Source: Amyelois transitella (lineage: Eukaryota; Arthropoda; Insecta; Lepidoptera; Pyralidae). From it: a DNA stretch of 64,000 nt. Shown one piece after another: positions 55,842-64,000 of this stretch. The notes beneath the pieces are model-generated. The model ran no database searches. It was given only the letters and a program-made list of their open reading frames with translations, and was not told the DNA's origin. The stretch spans positions 5,627,001 to 5,691,000 of the forward strand of contig NC_083514.1 of NCBI RefSeq assembly GCF_032362555.1, read 5' to 3'. How positions within the stretch are numbered: position 1 is the first letter of the stretch; every line of letters begins with the position of its first letter. The translations under genes were made by a program, and so were the position numbers.

Positions 55842-56768
55842 ATGAAACATATAAATAAGATTTTGTTAATATTAATTTGTATCCATCTTTGCTTCGAAGG
55901 TAAGCATTCGAAAATGTTTGGATACTACTTACTTAATATCATGAAGTACATATAATCATGTCTATATCTTTTGGGTAGACAGAGCCAACCGTCTTTGAAA
56001 GATTACAGTCACGTTCAGCTGTTTGGCTTAATTCAGAATTGAGACTCAAATAGTGACAGGTTGCTAGCCCATCGCCTTAGTGTTATATCTTCTAAGATGT
56101 ATTTTATTTGGAAAAAAATATGGATTTATCATCGCGCAGTTGACACATATGAACGATTTTTTTATTCTTCCTTGTGTTAGTCGTGGTTACATCCTCACCT
56201 CTCAGGAGACCAACCCAAGGTACGCATTGTGACAAGTATGAAAGATATTTACTTACTTGTAATATTGCACAAAATTTTTCGTCCATATAAGCAGAGCTTT
56301 CAATATACACATATCCGAATATTTTTGTATCTTAAATTTGTGTCTACATAGACAACTTAAGACTATTATTACCTCTTCTTGAAACTTAATTAAGGAGAAC
56401 ATAGGAATTTTAATAATTTTTTCCCCGCTTAAAAGGTTTACGTTCACGTTTGGTTGTACACCAAGGATTGAAACTTTGAATATACCAATGATATAAATTA
56501 TGAAAATACTAAATATAAGAAATAAATTAGGTACTTACTATATATTTAAATCACTTTGATTTTATCTGCTACTTCAGTATATACAACATGGCATACGAAT
56601 GTGTCTTCAACACGTGGAACATTATTGACACAAACAACTTTGCCGAGATAGGTTACTAATAGGTTTCACAAAGAAGACCCAAGATCCATTTACTTTGATT
56701 TTAGAGAAGTAATGCATCATTTATATGAAGTACTTTACAAATCGATACTAAATAATATATGTATATGA
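55842..56768 (+). pseudogene. Doubtful small secreted peptide gene, in-frame TAG
   Basis: Exon 1 (55842-55899) encodes MKHINKILLILICIHLCFE, an excellent signal peptide, followed by a GTAAGC donor (phase 1). A good acceptor (TATCTGCTACTTCAG) at 56577 continues the frame as VYTTWHTNVSSTRGTLLTQT and then meets TAG at 56649-56651. The same frame stays open for 38 more codons after the stop, with a plausible, charged sequence (FHKEDPRSIYFDFREVMHHL), to TGA at 56766-56768. Either this is a real 43-residue peptide ending at the TAG, a gene broken by one nonsense change, or a chance combination. An alternative acceptor at 56663 would give a shorter peptide. The intron carries a family A fragment at 55945-56085. 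I do not recognise the family. Confidence 0.35.
55945..56085 (-). repeat. Family A repeat, partial
   Basis: ATAATCATGTCTATATCTTT, GGGTAGACAGAGCCAACCGT, CACGTTCAGCTGTTTGGCTT and TTGCTAGCCCATCGCCTTAG. Confidence 0.7.
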
Positions 56769-57931
56769 AGGTTAGAATCAATAAGTCTCATTTCCTTCTC
56801 AATTCCATCATAAAGCCAAATAGCTGAACGTGGCCTATCAGTCTTGTCAAGACTGTTAGCTCTGTCTACCCCGCAAGGGATATAGACGTGATTATATGTA
56901 TGTATGAAGGTTAGAAACATCATGAGCAAAACTGTAGATGAATCATGATCCCAATATAGGTAGATTCCCTGCAAAGGTCAGACTGGAGTCGTTTCACGTA
57001 AAAAACTTGACTTACCCAAACCGAATCATCTGATAAGTTGACCCAGTCTTTCGCATTATTTGTAAGCCCACTGGTACACATTTCAAATACGAACCTATTT
57101 CACAGGCACACCTGTCATTCGCATATTGCTCAAAGACAATTCTTCCAACATCGACAAATAATGGTTTGTCTTTCCGTTACATAATGGAGAACGTGCATTG
57201 GATTGTAGCGCAGGCGAGAATGGGAATGTCTGGGACACGCGACATGACAATAAAAGGTGACGGGGTGTAAATTGCGTAATTCCAGGTTCAAGTAGCATCT
57301 AGATCTCTTTTATCGGCGTATTCTAGGCTGTATTCAGCTGTTGGCTTTGTTAACCCTTGTGAAATGAAACGTGATACATATTATAAAGGTGTTAAATTAA
57401 ATCAGCAATATGTAGATATTATTCTTTGTTGTTGTGTTAAGTATTAAACGAAGTATGTTACCAACGTTCAATCTGTAGTTACGAAAAAAAAAAAGATTTA
57501 GTTAATAATTAAGTTGAAATAGTTAATAAGCGTTGTACAACTTAAAGTGAGTTTTATATTTGGCTTGGTCAATTATTGATTTTTTCTTATTATTTTGCAA
57601 TGGAAATCATTGAGAATGGATTCAAAAGGAAGATCACTAAATTGGTACATCTTAAACTCAGTCTAGTAATATAATTAATTTGAATTTGTTTGCCTTATTA
57701 TCACGGCAACACTTACTTACCCAGTAAGTATATTCTACTTATTGGTTTCATTTATATGCACCCAAAGCATTTCTATTTAACTAATAAATAATTTATTTCT
57801 ATTTTTAGGTTTGCAACTTTGGCAGCCGAATCTCGATAATTGAGTCTTTCGGGTTTGATTCCGATCACGAACAGCCAATGCCAGAGGCGCGTCCACATTG
57901 TTACAGTGTCGCAATACGGCATCGCAATCGG
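56769..57931. other. Intergenic with a family A fragment
   Basis: No gene is seen. A family A 3' fragment lies at 56800-56908 (CATAAAGCCAAATAGCTGAA to CAAGGGATATAGACGTGATT). The GC-richer stretch at 57100-57300 has no gene-like features. Confidence 0.45.
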
Positions 57932-57938
57932 TATAAAA
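57932..57938 (+). promoter_or_regulatory. TATA box of the AAPYV gene
   Basis: TATAAAA 67 bp before the micro-exon start codon at 57999. Transcription would start near 57960, close to an upstream in-frame ATG at 57963. Confidence 0.6.
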
Positions 57939-57998
57939 CGTCCCTATGCAACCTCCAGCAACATGAGTCCTGTGCTTGCAGTCCAATCAAACAGCAAA

Positions 57999-58584
57999 AT
58001 GATGAAAATTGTAAGCTTGGTTTTTTATTGTACTTCTCAAAATCAGAAAAACATAAAAATATGTTTTCTTTAACCTCTTTCTGTTTCTACATTGTATAAA
58101 AATATTAGATAAGATGACTCATAATTAGATGAAAACATTTTCACGAGAAAAAATAAAAATTTAATCGATTTTTTAGAAAATAACATTTTCCTTTGAAGCT
58201 TTTGCGTCTTAGGGCTCTGTACATCACGTCTTGCTGTCCTAAAACTATTTTTAGAACAGCAAGACGTCTGAATTAATAAGACTCATTTCCTTCTTATTTC
58301 AGATTGTCGCCCTCACCGCTCTTGTGGCTATCGCTGCTGCCAAACCCCAATTCGTAGCACCCGTGGTCGCTGCTGCCCCAGCCCCTATCGTGACTGCCAC
58401 TAGTTCACAATATTATCACCGCATCAACAATGGACTGGCAGCTTACGTTGCCGCCCCGGCCGCTTACGTTGCCCCTGCTGCCCCTTACGTCGCCGCTGCC
58501 GCCCCATACGTCGCCGCACCCGCTCCTTACGTAGCCGCTGCCGCCCCTTACGTCGCTGCACCCGCCTCAGTTGTTGCCCTATAA
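57999..58584 (+). CDS. AAPYV-repeat cuticular protein with SSQY motif (97 aa)
   Basis: Two exons: 57999-58010 (ATG ATG AAA ATT, donor GTAAGC) and 58303-58584 (acceptor CTTATTTCAG). The product is 97 residues: MMKI plus IVALTALVAIAAAKP signal peptide, then QFVAPVVAAAPAPIVTA, a non-repetitive motif SSQYYHRINNG, and six to seven units of the form A(A/P)YVA(A/P), ending PASVVAL. The SSQY(Y/F)xRxxN motif also occurs in the gene at the right edge, which defines a second subfamily. An in-frame ATG at 57963 would add twelve residues (MSPVLAVQSNSK) and spoil the signal peptide, so the inner start is preferred. No Lys/Arg end is present. A hairpin AGCAAGACG/CGTCTTGCT flanks 58227-58265 in the intron. 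Confidence 0.88.
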
Positions 58585-59319
58585 TCTAACAAATGAAGTA
58601 GCTTTGATGTGATAATGAGAATTAAAATTTTAATGCAAAACATTTTTTAACATTTTTACTACATACTACAATTTACTTAACATTAAACTAATACACACAT
58701 ACCCTAACATGATAGGCGGATCCAAAAATTACAGGCAGGTCCATGTTTAGCTGGGTAACTGAAAAACTCACAAGGACTCAATAGGAGGTTACTTCATTAT
58801 TAAACGATTATTATTGACAAAAAACCTTTACGAATGTAGCCAAAGGTAATATAACACTTAAGAGGCATCGTAATATGATATGTCAGACTGCCGCAGACAT
58901 ACAAATTGTTTCACTAACTTAACTAAGTATAATGAGTTGATATCTATGTGTGTATATCTTACATTGTAAATTATGTCAATCAAGAGATATCGATCTACTT
59001 GCGTATACGTAGGTATATAAGAACATATCTAAGTAATAATGAATTGCATAAAAATACCCAATACTACCAGTTTAAAAAGCTATAAAGTGACAAAGGCAGT
59101 ATAAAACTAGTATAATCTAGTTTCTGACATAATTTAAATGGTTTCACATGCCATGAATAACTTAAACGGAACTACATGGCCTTGAAGTTATAGTGGATAG
59201 GTAAACATTTTTCCCGACCGCCTACAGTAAGTATCTTTATAGAAGAGACAAAAACGATAAATTAAAGATACCGTACATGCATTTATTAAACAAAAGAAAT
59301 TATCATTGTACAGAAATGA

Positions 59320-59490
59320 CATATACACATTAATCACGACTTTATCCGTTTCGGGGTAGACAGAGTCAACAGTCTTTTCAAGCCAGGTTCAGCTGTAAGT
59401 TTTAAAGATGAACTGACATTAAAATAGTGACAGGTTGCTAGCCCATCCCCTAAAAGAATAATCTAAAAAATTATTAGCCTTTCCCTTGAT
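59320..59490 (-). repeat. Family A repeat, partial
   Basis: CATTAATCACGACTTTATCC, CGGGGTAGACAGAGTCAACA and GTTGCTAGCCCATCCCCTAA. Diverged. Confidence 0.65.
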
Positions 59491-59924
59491 TGACTACCTT
59501 CTATTATTATATTATATTATTCGCTACAAGACAAGCATGGATCATTTTTTTTAAATCACAAAAATTTTGTAATTATCGGTACTTTTGGTAAGATTAGATA
59601 AGGCTTGGCAAATACGAGTAATATCACTGGAATTTAGACATTATGAAGAAGAAAATAATAGATATATTTGTATCATAAATAAACGCTACGAGTCTGCGGT
59701 GGGTCCAAAAATGTCTCCTTTAATCATGAGAAGAAAAAGCAAAATTAATTAATACATTAATTTATGAGTTACTTTGGCTATTAACAATACTATAATATAA
59801 AAATAAATTTTTCAATAAAAATGCCTACCTAGGTATTAAGATTACCTTGATTTCAGAACCTATTAAACTGGACTGTACGAGTATTTAGTCCGACCGCTTC
59901 ATATAATTAATTACCAAAGTTTCG

Positions 59925-60035
59925 TATAGAATAGAATATATTTATTTTCAAAATTAGATACAAGGTATCACTTATTGACGTCACATCACTTAAATCTAAT
60001 TATAACTACTACCGCTTCCAAAGCGCATGTGTAGA
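59925..60035 (-). repeat. Probable 3' tail of a non-LTR retrotransposon
   Basis: AATATATTTATTTTCAAAAT, ACTTATTGACGTCACATCAC and ACTACCGCTTCCAAAGCGCA are typical of the reverse complement of lepidopteran LINE 3' ends. No coding part is present. Class assignment is by recall and uncertain. Confidence 0.4.
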
Positions 60036-60040
60036 ATATA

Positions 60041-60275
60041 TAAATATATACAGGACAAATTACACATATTGAGTTAGCCTCGAAGTAAGTTCGAGACTTG
60101 TGTTACGAGATACTAACTCAACGATACTATATTTTATAATAAATACTTATATAGATAAACATCCAAAACCCAGGTCAATCAGAAAAAGTTCTTTTTTCAT
60201 CATGCCTTGGCCGGGATTCGAACCTGGGACCTCCGGTATCACAGACAAGCGTACTACCGCTGTGCCACATAGGCC
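60041..60275 (-). mobile_element. Family B tRNA-derived SINE, minus strand
   Basis: The minus strand reads GGCCTATGTGGCACAGCGGT (A box), then GGTTCGAATCC (B box, 60214-60224) and the family body, ending in TCTGTGTAATTTGTCC-like sequence. It is well preserved and close to the copy at 46762-47029. Confidence 0.85.
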
Positions 60276-60394
60276 GTCAGAGTAGAAGAAGCGGCGGAAC
60301 AAACTACACTGCAGCATTTTCATCTGACGACATATTTCTAACATTAAGATCATTTCTCGCCCTATAGGCAATAAGCCACCCCGTGCGTTAATTC

Positions 60395-60615
60395 CGTGGT
60401 GCCGTGCCGGCACCAATTAAATAAATAATAGGGCCACTCCATCTCGTACCCATGGATTTCGTAAATAGCGACTAAGGGATATGCTTATAAACTTGGGATT
60501 CTTCTTTTAGGCTATGGGCTAGCAACCTGTCACTATTTGAATCTCAATTCTATCATCTGCTGACTGCTGACTGCTTGCTCTGTCTACCCCGCAAGACGTG
60601 ACTATATGTATGATG
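60395..60615 (+). repeat. Family A repeat, near full length
   Basis: GGTGCCGTGCCGGCACCAAT, CGACTAAGGGATATGCTTAT, GGCTAGCAACCTGTCACTAT, an expanded CTGCTGACTGCTGACTGCTT, then CCCCGCAAGACGTGACTATA. Confidence 0.75.
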
Positions 60616-60739
60616 TATGTTATGGGCGTTAATTCCTTTTTTTACAACTGCAAAATCCGAACAACTGAATAAACATTTGCTATGAAAATATATGCAGGCA
60701 CCTAATAGACTTCTGCTAGTGGAATTGAAATTCATCCAT

Positions 60740-60850
60740 ATTATTTTATTTATTTATTTCAAACTTTATTGCACAAAAAAAAATACGAAAGGCGGACTTA
60801 ATGCCGCTTGGCATTCTCTGCTAGTCTACCAGCTGACCAAACAGAAAAAT
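60740..60850 (-). repeat. Probable 3' tail of a non-LTR retrotransposon
   Basis: TTATTTATTTCAAACTTTAT, then GCACAAAAAAAAATACG and AAAGGCGGACTTAATGCCGC, a motif seen at the 3' ends of lepidopteran LINEs. A smaller piece of the same sequence (GCAAAATGGCGGACTAATCC) lies at about 32545-32580. Confidence 0.45.
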
Positions 60851-61666
60851 TTACCTACTCTTTATCAAGTTATTACTAAGTAGGTATATTGCAAATCGTA
60901 AGAGTAACCGGGCTAAAAAGTTAAGTAAATAAAAAAGTTTTTCTAGGTAGTTACAAAGTTATATCTTAATTTTATTGCACAGCACACAAATTCTAAATTC
61001 TTATTACATTTTCTTTTAAAGATTAATAGAATGATTCCACTTCTATGTTTTTAGGTGAATTTATATATAAAGGAAAGGTGCCGACAATTATATAAGATTC
61101 CTGGAAAATATGTATGAATAAAGTAGGCCGGAATTATAAAAGATTTTATATCTGACCTTCCGATTTAAAAAAACACCAACACTTTTTAATTAACAAATGC
61201 CTAAGGTTGATACTTTGCTCCGAATATTTTATAGGAACTACGTAGGAGGCCTACTCTACTCAGTAGATTTGCTTTGTGAAGGACTAAATGTAGAACGCCT
61301 CTGCAAAGAGAATAATAAATTTATTACTTTATTGTAATGCTATCTTAAGAACAAAAGGCGCTAATCAATAAATAGTTAAGTACAATATATAACTAGGTTA
61401 GATATTTTAGGACTTCTCATAAACACAGAGAGCTGAATTTTGGTACAGAGTTAGGGTTTAATGGCCATATAAAGAGAAAACTAGAATAATCGAAAATTTG
61501 GAGTACCTGGTGGCCCTGATTGGAATACACGAGCTCATTCAAACTATTACGGATATCGACAGCTATATATCTTTACCAGTTGGATCTGTTTACCTATAGT
61601 TTACCAGGTTTCAAAGTCGACAACAAGTACCAATAATTTAACAATTTTCTTCATGTCAATGCCATA

Positions 61667-62987
61667 CTACTCTGTCAAGAAAGTAGCGGGAAAAGATCAA
61701 TAATACACAAACTGTTTGTTATTCATCCAAATTTATTTTATCACCTTCAAAATATGCTCCTTTAGAAACGATACACTTACGCCAACGAATAATCCAATCA
61801 TCAAAACATTTTTTAAACGCTGTTTCCGGAATTGAGGTCAGTTCTCGCCGCGAATTCTCTTTTATGTCTTCTACCGATTGAAAACGGGTGCCACGAAGTG
61901 GTAATTTGAGTTTAGGAAAAAGAAAAAAGTCGGCTGGAGCCATATCTGGTGAATATGGTGGTTGCTCGATGGTATTTGTTGAGTGTTTGGTTAAAAATTC
62001 GTTCACAATGATGACCTTGTGCGAAGGTGCATTATCATGGTGCAAAATCCAAGAATTTTCTTTCCACAAATCTGGCCTTTTTCGTCGGATTTGCTCTCTT
62101 AAACGCCGCATAACACTCAAATAATATTCCTTATTTACCGTTTGACCTTCCGGCAAGAATTCCGAGTGCACAACACCGCGATAGTCAAAGAAAACAGTCA
62201 ACATGACTTTGACTTTTGAACGACTTTGGCGTGGTTTTTTCGGTTTCGGTTCAGTTGGAAGGCGCCACTCCGAAGCTTGTTGACTAGTTTGCATGTCAAA
62301 CTCGTAAACCCACGTCTCGTCACCAGTAACAATGCGTTTCATGAATGTTGGGTCGGAATTGACTCGTTCTAGCATGTCCTCAGCGACTCTCATGCGATTG
62401 AGTTTTTGAAAAAAATTCAGGTCTTTTGGGACTAGCCGAGCGGCAACATGTTTCATACCCAAATTATTAGTTAAAATGGTACGGATCGACTCGTGAGATA
62501 CAGAAAGTTCGGTGGCTATCTCTCTCAAAGTTGAATGAGGATTTTCAGTCACTATTTCCTTCACTTTTGCGATGTTAACTTCAGTTGCAGACGTTGATGG
62601 CCTACCAGAGCGAGGCAAATCTTCCATCACATCTCGACCGCTTTTGAACGCTTTGTACCACTCATAAGCACGAGTTTTTGATAAAGTCGATTCACCGTAA
62701 GCCTTCTGTAACATTTTCAGTGACTCCGAACACGATATTCCATTGGCAATGCAAAATTTAAGACAAACTCTTTGTTCGATGTTTTTATCCATTATGAAAT
62801 TAGCAATACACACTAGATATGATATAACTAAAAATAGCACTGTATTTAATGTAAACAACAGATGCAACTCAAACTCCGCGCCAAAATGGAAAACAGTTGT
62901 GCCAATCTAACAACAACAAAAAAAACAAAAATTTGAATTTGGAACCATAAATAAATAATCTATTCCCGATACTTTTCTGACTGAATG
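61667..62987 (-). mobile_element. mariner DNA transposon, about 1.32 kb
   Basis: Imperfect terminal inverted repeats of about 25 bp face each other: CTCTGTCAAGAAAGTAGCGG (from about 61670) and the complement of CCCGATACTTTTCTGACTGA (to about 62987). TA occurs at both edges (61665-61666 or 61668-61669; 62988-62989), so the left edge is uncertain by three bases. The element carries one uninterrupted transposase frame on the minus strand. The terminal repeats differ at about six positions, common in mariners whose two ends are not identical. Confidence 0.9.
61719..62792 (-). CDS. mariner transposase, intact frame (357 aa)
   Basis: The start is MDKNIEQRVCLKFC; an in-frame ATG 25 codons upstream exists but lies before the family's usual start. 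The N-terminal HTH region contains GRPSTSATEVNIAKVKEIV and SVSHESIRTIL. The catalytic triad is complete: VTGDETWVYEFD (first Asp), ILHHDNAPSH (second Asp) and YSPDMAPADFFLFPKLK (third Asp), with 34 residues between the last two (DD34D), the hallmark of mariner. YSPDMAP is the mariner YSPDLAP signature with one conservative change. The length of 357 is normal. No stop or frameshift is seen, so the protein could be functional; activity cannot be judged from sequence. It catalyses cut-and-paste transposition into TA. Confidence 0.93.
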   Translation of the reverse strand: MDKNIEQRVCLKFCIANGISCSESLKMLQKAYGESTLSKTRAYEWYKAFKSGRDVMEDLPRSGRPSTSATEVNIAKVKEIVTENPHSTLREIATELSVSHESIRTILTNNLGMKHVAARLVPKDLNFFQKLNRMRVAEDMLERVNSDPTFMKRIVTGDETWVYEFDMQTSQQASEWRLPTEPKPKKPRQSRSKVKVMLTVFFDYRGVVHSEFLPEGQTVNKEYYLSVMRRLREQIRRKRPDLWKENSWILHHDNAPSHKVIIVNEFLTKHSTNTIEQPPYSPDMAPADFFLFPKLKLPLRGTRFQSVEDIKENSRRELTSIPETAFKKCFDDWIIRWRKCIVSKGAYFEGDKINLDE

Positions 62988-63627
62988 TAAGTCATGTGAG
63001 AGTGCCGAGGACTAGACAACGGCCGCGGTTCGGCCGGCTTTAAGAATAAGGCGCAAAAATAAAAATTTCCTGAAGACCCTACCCATAGACTATTTGTAGA
63101 ACCTACATAACAAATTTATTATGATAAGTTCTTAAGTTGTTTAACACCAATTATAATTTATTTCAGAACATTTTTCAGTTCTTTATGGCTCAATCATGGA
63201 TTATCGGCAAAATTGTTGAAAACTTGTATTAATTTGCTTAAAGCAAGTCTTTATCTAATAAGCCATGAAACATTTGGCTAATTATAGTCGTCGGAACCAT
63301 CACCAATGCGTAATACAATGCACAACCAATTGTTATGTCACAACAGTAACAAATACACAAATAAGGGTCTGTTATCTAATACAGCCGATAAAGCGATAGG
63401 TCTGTTAATGGTATCGACATATGTCCATGACTATTAATTAGGCAAATTGTCAGCAATTTGGAGCTAACGGGTACTTTCCCAATTGCCCACCTTAGCTATT
63501 GTTATTCCTTGGACGTTTTCAATACGATTTTTGTAGCCATCAAGGTCCGTGTCCTTAGCCACTGGACTATTAGGTATTCCGCGACACCCGCTCCGTTGCC
63601 ACACCATGATGCAAAATTTGTTACACC
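62988..63627. other. Intergenic upstream of last gene
   Basis: No gene is seen. The GC-rich bit around 63010-63040 (CAACGGCCGCGGTTCGGCCG) is a short palindromic patch just outside the mariner. Confidence 0.4.
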
Positions 63628-63636
63628 TATATAAAA
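63628..63636 (+). promoter_or_regulatory. TATA box of last gene
   Basis: TATATAAAA, 75 bp before the chosen start codon at 63703. Confidence 0.6.
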
Positions 63637-63702
63637 GCGGGAGTACCATATCATACCGGCCGCATTATAATTTCAATAGTAGCTATGAAAAGGAACCATA
63701 TC

Positions 63703-64000
63703 ATGTTCCGTACGGTATTTATCTATCAGTTTTTACACCAGATTATTATTATGAATTAGTACTGTCTTATGCAACTAAAATTATGTTTTGTTATAGGTTC
63801 TTGCATTATCAGTGCTGTGTAACATAGTGCAATGTTCAATCGGACATGGAAATGCAGTGGTTCCTGTCGCTGCAGGTCCAGAAGGTCCAGTGCTCGCCGC
63901 CAGCTCGCAATACTTTGAAAGAACATTCAATCGCTTAGTTCTACCACCACCATTGGAACCAGTTATTCCAGTTGCGCCTTCGTCGCCAGTGCTTGTTCAA
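63703..64000 (+). CDS. Ala/Pro/Val-rich secreted protein with SSQYF motif (3' partial)
   Basis: Exon 1 63703-63714 (ATG TTC CGT ACG, donor GTATTT, weak) and exon 2 from 63797 (acceptor TTTTGTTATAG), running off the window. The visible product is MFRT plus VLALSVLCNIVQCSI as signal peptide, then GNAVVPVAAGPEGPVLAASS, SSQYFERTFNRLVLPPPLEP and VIPVAPSSPVLVQ. The SSQY(F/Y)xRxxN motif links it to the gene at 58.0 kb. The intron is only 82 bp. An in-frame ATG at 63685 would add MKRNHI before the micro-exon; the inner ATG gives the family-like MF-R-T start. The downstream part and end are not in this window. It is probably a cuticle protein, by neighbours. Confidence 0.75.

Larger units (their letters stand above)
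58585..61666. other. Intergenic, repeats in its right half
   Basis: No gene is seen. It contains a family A fragment (59320-59490), a LINE-tail-like stretch (59925-60035), a family B SINE on the minus strand (60041-60275), a family A copy (60395-60615) and another LINE-tail-like stretch (60740-60850). Confidence 0.5.

Noticed and set aside
60147-60416. 89-codon minus-strand frame
   Set aside because: Composed of the family B SINE on the minus strand and flanking DNA.
62793-62867. Extended N-terminus of the mariner transposase (25 extra residues)
   Set aside because: Hydrophobic leader-like residues unlike the family; the MDKN start gives the usual length.

Overview
The window looks like AT-rich insect nuclear DNA, most likely from a moth or butterfly (Lepidoptera). 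The evidence is the gene family present, the introns, and several short interspersed repeat families of the kind found across lepidopteran genomes; species level cannot be judged. Its main content is a cluster of small secreted, low-complexity cuticular (structural) protein genes. I count 18 clear members, one glycine-rich relative, two complete or partial genes of a second Ala/Pro type near the right end, one short basic secreted peptide gene and one doubtful peptide gene. Nearly all share one architecture: a micro-exon of 12 to 18 nt encoding only M-F/Y-K-L or similar, a phase-0 intron, and one terminal exon carrying the rest of the signal peptide (often ending LAAAKP) followed by Ala/Pro/Val/Tyr/Ser repeats such as AYSAPAV or AAAYTAPV. 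Most members were not visible as complete open frames because of the micro-exon; I joined exons by consensus GT/AG splice sites.

Layout. 1-6.4 kb: genes of mixed strand (+, +, -, +), Tyr/Gly or Ala rich. 8.5-30.5 kb: seven minus-strand genes of the long YSAPAV type, spaced by AT-rich DNA. 31.5-48.5 kb: minus-strand genes of the shorter YTAPVAAAY type, with a plus-strand glycine-rich gene (42.1-43.5 kb) among them. 49.4-52.3 kb: plus-strand gene for a 51-residue basic secreted peptide whose intron holds a Tc1-like transposon. 53.5-54 kb: plus-strand YTAPV gene. 55.8-56.8 kb: a doubtful secreted peptide gene with an in-frame stop. 58.0-58.6 kb and 63.7 kb to the window end: two plus-strand genes sharing an SSQY motif. 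61.7-63.0 kb: a mariner transposon with an intact transposase frame.

The minus-strand genes share a promoter layout that I read directly from the sequence: an AACCGGAC element about 10-15 bp upstream of the TATA box, the TATA box, and a CATCAYTCAG initiator about 25-30 bp further on. Four of them also carry, about 115-160 bp upstream of TATA, TATCAGTTTTRT followed 15-18 bp later by YCAAGGYYA, which resembles the binding site of the moulting-cycle nuclear receptor FTZ-F1. This suggests co-ordinated expression at a stage of the moult. That is inference; the motifs themselves are visible.

Repeats: family A (about 240 bp, with CGGCACC at one end and CCCCGCAAGGGATATAGACG plus a TATG-rich tail at the other) is frequent from 24 kb on. 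Family B is a tRNA-derived SINE with clear A and B boxes. Family C contains ACGGTGAGGGAAAACATCGTG. Several perfect long hairpins are also present. I saw no CRISPR array, rRNA gene, free-standing tRNA gene or virus-like element.
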